Position numbers and translations under genes: made by a program. 64,000 nucleotides of DNA. Source: Antedon mediterranea (Eukaryota; Echinodermata; Crinoidea; Comatulida; Antedonidae). The stretch spans positions 26,410,501 to 26,474,500 of the forward strand of contig NC_092672.1 of the NCBI RefSeq assembly GCF_964355755.1, given 5' to 3'. The notes under the pieces were generated by a model. That model saw only the letters and a program-made list of their open reading frames with translations, ran no database searches and was not told the origin of the DNA. Below, piece by piece: positions 58,186 through 64,000 of this stretch. Each line of letters opens with the position of its first letter. Position 1 is the first letter of the stretch.

Positions 58186-61100
58186 ATAACTACTGTAAAA
58201 AATAAAGCCATGGCATCGCTTTCAACAACTGATATAGATAATTTAACCAAATCCCTACTATCAAATGACAATTTTTTAACAATCATTCAGAATGTAACTC
58301 CAAATGCTCAACCTCAAACACATAGAAATACTACAAGAAGACCACACCAAGATCTAAATAGTGAAATGAATAGTTTATTTACCACACCAAGATCAAGAAA
58401 TACCACCAGAAGAAGAACACAAGATAATTCAAGGTCTCGTTCATGCTCTAATTCTAGGCAAAACCAAAATTACTTCTACTTAAAAGAAGTCATTTTATTG
58501 GATACATCATAAAGCGATCAAATACCCAGGGCAAATTACTATGGTAAACTAGATGAAAAAGGTTAGTTATTTATTATGATTATTATCCTAATCTACTATG
58601 TATTTCAGTTTTTTATTCAATACTAAAAAAAAATATTGTTTCTTACAAATTTTTGTTTCAGAAAAGAAATCTTTTCTTTTTTGGCACATTCATTTAAAAA
58701 AATGTATTTATAGTCTAAACATTTTAGGTAATGAACTTTTTTAAACAAAATTCCTTCCTAAAAGTCAATTGGGATTCATGAATAAATATATAAAAAAAAG
58801 TATAGAATAGTGTCTTGAGTAAAAAATCAATTTATTTTTTTTTCAATCTTTTGAAAGTTGATAAACATTTTCAAGGTTCAACATGGCCTATTTATTTTTG
58901 TCTGCATGAGAAATCATATTTACTGATTATGTATCATTAAATTTGCTTTTAACACTACAGGTCATGTTTATCATCATGTTGAACTAGAACAATGCATGAC
59001 AGCAAAAGAAGTTTACAAAAAATTGGAAAATATGTTTTCAGATATATTGGAAATTGAAAGTGATCCAATTAAGTAAGTTCTTTTGATTTATTTAAATTTA
59101 AAATAAAGTACTGTAACTGTAGTGAAAACTAAAATGTTAAATTTAGTTTACAAGCAATGTTGGATTTGCAAAAAAATATTTTGAATAAGTACATATTTTT
59201 GCTCAGCGAAAGTGGGATTCTGATTCTTTATTTTTGGTTACAAGCATGACTGATTCATGGAAACAACATTCCAGCTTCCTTTTCATCTTCAAAAGATTAA
59301 ACAAAATGCCTTGCAAAATCTTAACTTTGAGCTTTCAATATAATGTGATAGTACCAACATAAGAAGTTTGTTAACCTGTGTGCAATGATATGATGTACAG
59401 TTAAGATCAGAATAATTTTTGAAGCATTTACATACTCACTGTTGACTAATAATAATAACAGGATTTTTATAGCGCACATACCACTCAAGAGTGCTCAAGG
59501 CGCATAGTAGTTGATTTCTTATTGCAAGACTAGAACAATTTTCCATTTCTACAAGCAATCATTGGTCATTACAATATACATACCAGTACATATTCTGAAT
59601 GTTTTTAATAAATAACTATAATAATAAATGAACTGTACCTTGATATTTTGGTGCTGAGCATTCTAAGTCAGAAAAAAAAGAATGCCTTGTGTACAGCTTT
59701 CACCTCCCTTCAGTAAATGTTTTAAGTATAACATTTTGTCATCTACATTTTATAAATTATATCTTTTAGGTTTGAGTTTATGATTGGAATGGGTTCACGA
59801 TTAACTAAACTACGTTTAACTGATGATCAAGAAAGGAATGCACAGCTTTTGCATCGTTTATATGGAAACAAGAGGGTGTACTTGTTGCCTTCCCGAGATA
59901 TTGTTAGTACAACTAACAGTAACATTAGTGACTATTTATTACCTCTTAGTCCTACATCTGATGCAAAAGAAAGTGATACTGAAGTAAGATACATAACATA
60001 ACATTTTTGTTTATAACCGGTTTTGTCTAAATCTTTTCAGTGCAATTGTAAATGAATTAATTGTATTGTGGTATTATGATATGAGATTTTTTTTTTTTTT
60101 CAAGATTCAAAAGTTGTATTATAAATCTGAATTGTCAATTCAATTCAAATAAAGATTTATTTCTTCCAAGTAAAATTAAAAAAACATTTCTTTTTATTTT
60201 CAAATTATTTGTGAAATTATAAAAGAATAAAAATATAAGAAATGTCTAAAAAATGTTAATGAAAGCGGCAAAAAAAGCTAGAAATATTTATAATGTATGG
60301 AACATACTGTATGCAAACAAGTTATTTGCAGTTATCAGTATATGGTATCTACAATCTGTTAGAGTAATATACAATAGTATTACATGTACAACATGAATGA
60401 TGAATGTATTTATTATTTAATTTTATTATTCATATGTAGGTTGTAGACTCAATACAGTGTGTAAACTGTTACAAAATGATTTCCAGTACTGAAAAACACC
60501 ACTGTAACGGTGGAAGTTCACAGCCTAGAGGTGCAAATGAGTGTTCAAGGCAAACTTTAGATTTGTCTAATAAGCAGAGTGTGAGATCATATATATATGA
60601 AATGTTCCCAAACCAGTCGACTAAGAGTATTGAAGACGCACTTAACTTGGCTGACGTTAATGATGCCATCGACCTTCTCACAAACAACATCTCGAAGGAG
60701 GAATGCATAAAGAGCTTTAAAAAAAAGTGTTTGGAAGAAACAGAACATCTTCAAATTAGAAGGAATGAACTGTGGCGTGATGGAGTCCTGTTCTACAAAA
60801 AAAGTTTGGCCGAAAAATCAATGTTAACAAAAAAACTGTGCATTGAGTTCACAGGAGAAGAGGGCGTAGATGGTGGGGCCCTTAGTATAGATTTTTTTGA
60901 CACATTTTTCAAAGAGTCCATTAATCGTTTGTTTGACAAGACTGACGTTGGTTTTATTCCAAATCGTTCAGGAAACAATCTAGTTCCCTTTAAGATTCTG
61001 GGGTTGGCAATTTCGCATAGTTTGTTACATGGTGGGCCACCATTTCCAAATCTACCTATGTGGGCCTATTTATATATTGCAGGAAAACCAGAAGAGGAAA

Positions 61101-61798
61101 TAGATTCTATATTGTCAGGGCATCAACCCAAAGAAATAATCCCATTAAATGCAGCAACTGCCAATTTGTTGGCTTTTTTGAATGGATTGGATAATTGTAA
61201 GAGCACAGAAGAGATAGATAACCTTATGGATGAATCAGCAGAGGGGCCAGCCTATGAGCAGTTAATCAATTCAAGTCAATGGCCAGTTGAATGTAAAATT
61301 TCAATTGAAAATGTTGAAACATTAAAAAGTATGCTAATCAGAGATGAAGTAGTTGGCAAACGAGAGAAGCAACTACGAAGCATAAGAGATGGCCTTCAGT
61401 ATACAGAACTTATGCCATTCATTGAAAGATGCGATGAAATGTGTTCTATTTTCCTAATGAAACATGTGGATATGACACCCGAGTTGATGGTAGACATAGT
61501 AGAGTGGGATACTCTGGAGAATGTTCATAAAGAGAAAGAGTGGTTACGGGAAGCAATTAATGAGATGTCATGCCAAGAATTAACATGTATGCTAAAATTT
61601 TGTACCAGCTTTACACAGTTCGACAATATTAATAAGCCAAGAATATACCTGGAAAAGAAAGATGACAGGATGTGGCCAGAATCATCTGTTTGTACGTCGA
61701 CTTTATTTTTACCTTTAGGGTATACCAACAAAGATGAGTTCAAATCTTGCATAAAAAGTGCTTTTAAATATGGGCATGAAGGCTTTGGAAGATTATAA
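58186..61798 (+). pseudogene. CUE plus HECT E3 ubiquitin-ligase-like gene with one in-frame stop
   Basis: HECT ligases pass ubiquitin through a catalytic Cys. Exons: 58186-58561, 58961-59072, 59770-59983 and 60440-61798, all in phase. The first ATG is at 58,210. The N-terminus is Ser/Arg-rich, then KEVILLDTS, a TAA stop at 58,510-58,512, and the same frame goes on SDQIPRANYYGKLDEK into the next exon. The last exon has CVNCYKMISSTEKHHC (zinc-finger-like), a CUE-like helix set (YEMFPNQSTKSIEDALNLAD, then DAIDLLTNNIS) and an HECT domain from RRNELWRDG, with FTGEEGVDGGALSIDFF. The C-terminus has WPESSVCTSTLFLPLGY, where the Cys aligns with the catalytic T-C-F-N position, and ends EGFGRL. It resembles G2E3-like HECT proteins expanded in fish and invertebrates. 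A downstream start could bypass the stop. Confidence 0.75.
59455..59520 (-). mobile_element. SINE 3'-end fragment in a HECT-gene intron
   Basis: aataataacaggatttttat followed by agcgcacatacc and gtgctcaaggcgc resembles the inverted 3' end of tRNA-derived SINEs such as that at 63,676-63,855 (ttatatagcgcccttttcat). It is short and diverged. The other HECT introns (58,562-58,960, 59,073-59,769 and 59,984-60,439) show nothing else. Confidence 0.4.
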
Positions 61799-64000
61799 CA
61801 GAATTATAGCATTGTTTTCTCAAACCAAAAATGTTGTTGATAGCTGATCTTATTCAATTGTTATGTTTCTTTGAATGCTTGAGCATTAAGGCTTTAGACA
61901 ATTTAGTTTTTACTGTAGCAATAATAGCTTTAAAATGTTTAGTAATTAAGTGCTAACATGTTTAATACAATAATGACATTCAGTTTTGTTATTGTTAATA
62001 TGTTTTTATTGTTTTAATCAAGCTTAATTCAAAGTCTTAATTCCAATTTAAAAAAAAAATATTTTGCAATTAGTGGCTACATTTTTTTAAACAATTTTTG
62101 TTTAATAGATTTGTTGGGAAACACAATCATAAAGTTAATTTTATCACATACAGTGGTAGTTATATTTTGAACACCAGTTTTAACATAGTTACATGTATGT
62201 TTTAATGATGGAGGGTTTTATTCTTAAATCACATTTAAATAATTATATAATATTGAGAGTTTTTTTCCCTAAAAATCATATTATGAATTGCTCATTTATG
62301 TCAGACTTCAATACTTGATTTTTATGTATAGAAATTGATTTTCTACTGCATCTTAAATGTATAAAGATAATTTCATGTTAAATATCTTCAATGCTTGTTA
62401 CTTTCATTCATTTAATACCATGTACCACATTTTTTTTCCTGGTACTTTTATACTTGAAATGCATATAAACTATACTTTGGTAATGTTTGGGTTACTTATA
62501 AACCAAAGGAGGCATTTCTATTGAAAAAAAAAATTTGGTTTAGAATAAAAGAACAGCCTCTATAATAATCTATTTCTTTGCACTTATGGGTATGTTAAAT
62601 AATTCCACAGAAATTTTACTTAACAACATGCTTCTTGTTATTAGATTAAAAACTGATTTTATAACGTATTTATAGTATGGTACCTTCATGGAGTTTGGCA
62701 TACTTTTTAAAGTTTGTGATTGTATTTGAAACAATTAAACACTGCATTAAAAGTATTTTTGAGTCTCTTATTTTGTTGTTTGTTTGAACTTATTGAAAGT
62801 ATACCACTGCAAAAACAAGGTCACAAAGGTTAATTTTGGAAGTTGATGCGACAAATAATATTAGTATACTATACGAATCATGTACGTGTGTAATTATATT
62901 TTTAGGTGATCATTTAGAATAAAATGATCATCTATTATTATTGTATGAAATCTTTATTGTTATTTTTTTTCTTTTTATTGTTTCTGTACACTATTTTGTG
63001 TAACAATTATCTCAAAAAGTTCACTCATCTGTGACGTAATTTATACGCAATTTTGTGAAATCACATTATCGATCATATCTCTATATTACTTGTAATCACA
63101 TGTCAATAAAATTTACTATACATAAACTGCATGTCAAGGGTAAAAAGAATAGCAAATAAAATAAAAATTAATAGTGAAATCGCGCGTTAAAAATTTAAAA
63201 AGCTCAAGATTACATTCACCAAATTTGAGTCTATTCCGACTTTAAATAACGCTATACGAGCAGGTTAAAAAATGACAAAATGCGCACATTAATTGCACAA
63301 AAGTGTCAAAAACGGTAAAAAATAAGGCCTTATAATATATAAATATAACTCTTCAGAATGGACGCTTACCCCCATTTTTTTAAACTGATTATGGAAGCCA
63401 ATGAGTTGGAGTTATGAATGCATCATGTACATATTAGACGTACAAAATTATATGATGTCATCATTTGGCCACAAGAATAACAAAAATTGGATTTTTTTCG
63501 TTTCATCTTAGACAATCATATTGAACAGGGGGCATCTCGCTTATCTGTGATCGATTTTCTTTAAATTTTTAATATTCTACCTCAACCAATTATGTTACTC
63601 ATGAGTTGCCAACATTTCCATTTAGATGATTTCATCATGTCTAAAAATTTAAATAACGCTGATTACGTAATTTAATAATAATAATATAATAATACCAGAT
63701 TTATATAGCGCCCTTTTCATGAGTAATCATGCTCAAAGGCGCTTTACAAGCATTATTACCCCAGTATTTTTTGGGATCAAACACGTATGGAAACATACTC
63801 CCATAATGCAGCCGGTAACCAGCGCAGTTGTGTCTAAGAGTATCTTGCCTACGGATACAAACAATGCTAAATAAGTCAGTAAAACCACAATTAGCAAAAT
63901 TTATTTTCATTTATCCACTATAAACTTATAATGCAATGCAATTTCACCTACAATGGATATTTGAATACCTTGCAGCTCTTTTGAAATAAGTTGACCTTGA
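61799..64000. other. Downstream intergenic region
   Basis: HECT 3' UTR and intergenic AT-rich DNA. A candidate AATAAA lies at about 62,543 (in tagaataaaaga). There is no ORF or RNA gene I can support, only the SINE fragment at 63,676-63,855. Confidence 0.5.
63676..63855 (-). mobile_element. Truncated copy of the (ATT)n-tailed SINE, reverse orientation
   Basis: Reading the minus strand gives cgcaactgcgctggttaccg-like sequence, then the gcattatgggagtatgtttc block, the tactggggtaataatg block and actcatgaaaagggcgctat, ending in ATT repeats. This matches 9195-9345 closely. The 5' tRNA-like head is absent. Confidence 0.7.

Noticed and set aside
1-64000. CRISPR arrays, prokaryotic operons, integrated virus
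   Set aside because: The tandem repeats found are minisatellites without unique spacers. All real genes have spliceosomal introns. The only reverse transcriptases seen are LINE-type, with no gag/protease/integrase layout.

Overview
This is an AT-rich, intron-dense metazoan locus. GT-AG introns, many tRNA-derived SINEs, LINE fragments with GAAAT or GATT tails, short inverted-repeat elements and TAGGCC-rich intergenic stretches suggest a marine invertebrate deuterostome. An echinoderm, possibly a crinoid, is my best guess, but it is only a guess. There is no sign of a prokaryotic or viral genome. Exon coordinates were read by eye and may be off by a base in places. Layout: (1) 657-44,811, plus strand: the 3' half of a VPS13D-type lipid-transfer protein gene. 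I could chain 42 exons in phase, giving about 2,241 residues from upstream of the UBA domain to the stop codon. The 5' half lies outside the window. (2) One VPS13D intron (18,755-35,852, about 17 kb) holds two genes on the opposite strand. One is a complete seven-exon pyridoxal-kinase-like gene (25,291-34,486; 300 aa) whose vitamin-pocket residues look replaced. The other is an unrecognised single-pass membrane protein gene (coding 21,692-22,339) with a likely TATA promoter near 23,445. The kinase gene in turn carries a cluster of LINE retrotransposons in one of its introns. (3) 44,812-51,566 is intergenic DNA with repeats only. (4) 51,571-57,886 is a 6.3-kb DNA transposon bounded by TTAA duplications with inverted repeats of about 477 bp. 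It is of Kolobok type by its TTAA target and THAP-domain transposase. It carries two convergent multi-exon genes: the transposase (with a frameshift and a changed THAP zinc ligand) and, on the other strand, a 214-aa protein matching the cysteine-rich cytosolic 'ballast' domain of P2X7 receptors. A 278-bp non-autonomous relative with the same termini and TTAA duplication sits in a VPS13D intron at 38,861-39,138. (5) 58,186-61,798, plus strand: a CUE plus HECT ubiquitin-ligase-like gene with one in-frame stop early in its coding frame. The rest to 64,000 is intergenic with a SINE fragment. The most notable item is the transposon that carries a stand-alone P2X7 ballast-domain gene. Next are the altered pyridoxal kinase, the antisense membrane-protein gene, the interrupted HECT gene, and a SINE insertion that appears to have copied its own genomic flank as an inverted repeat beside a VPS13D splice donor.
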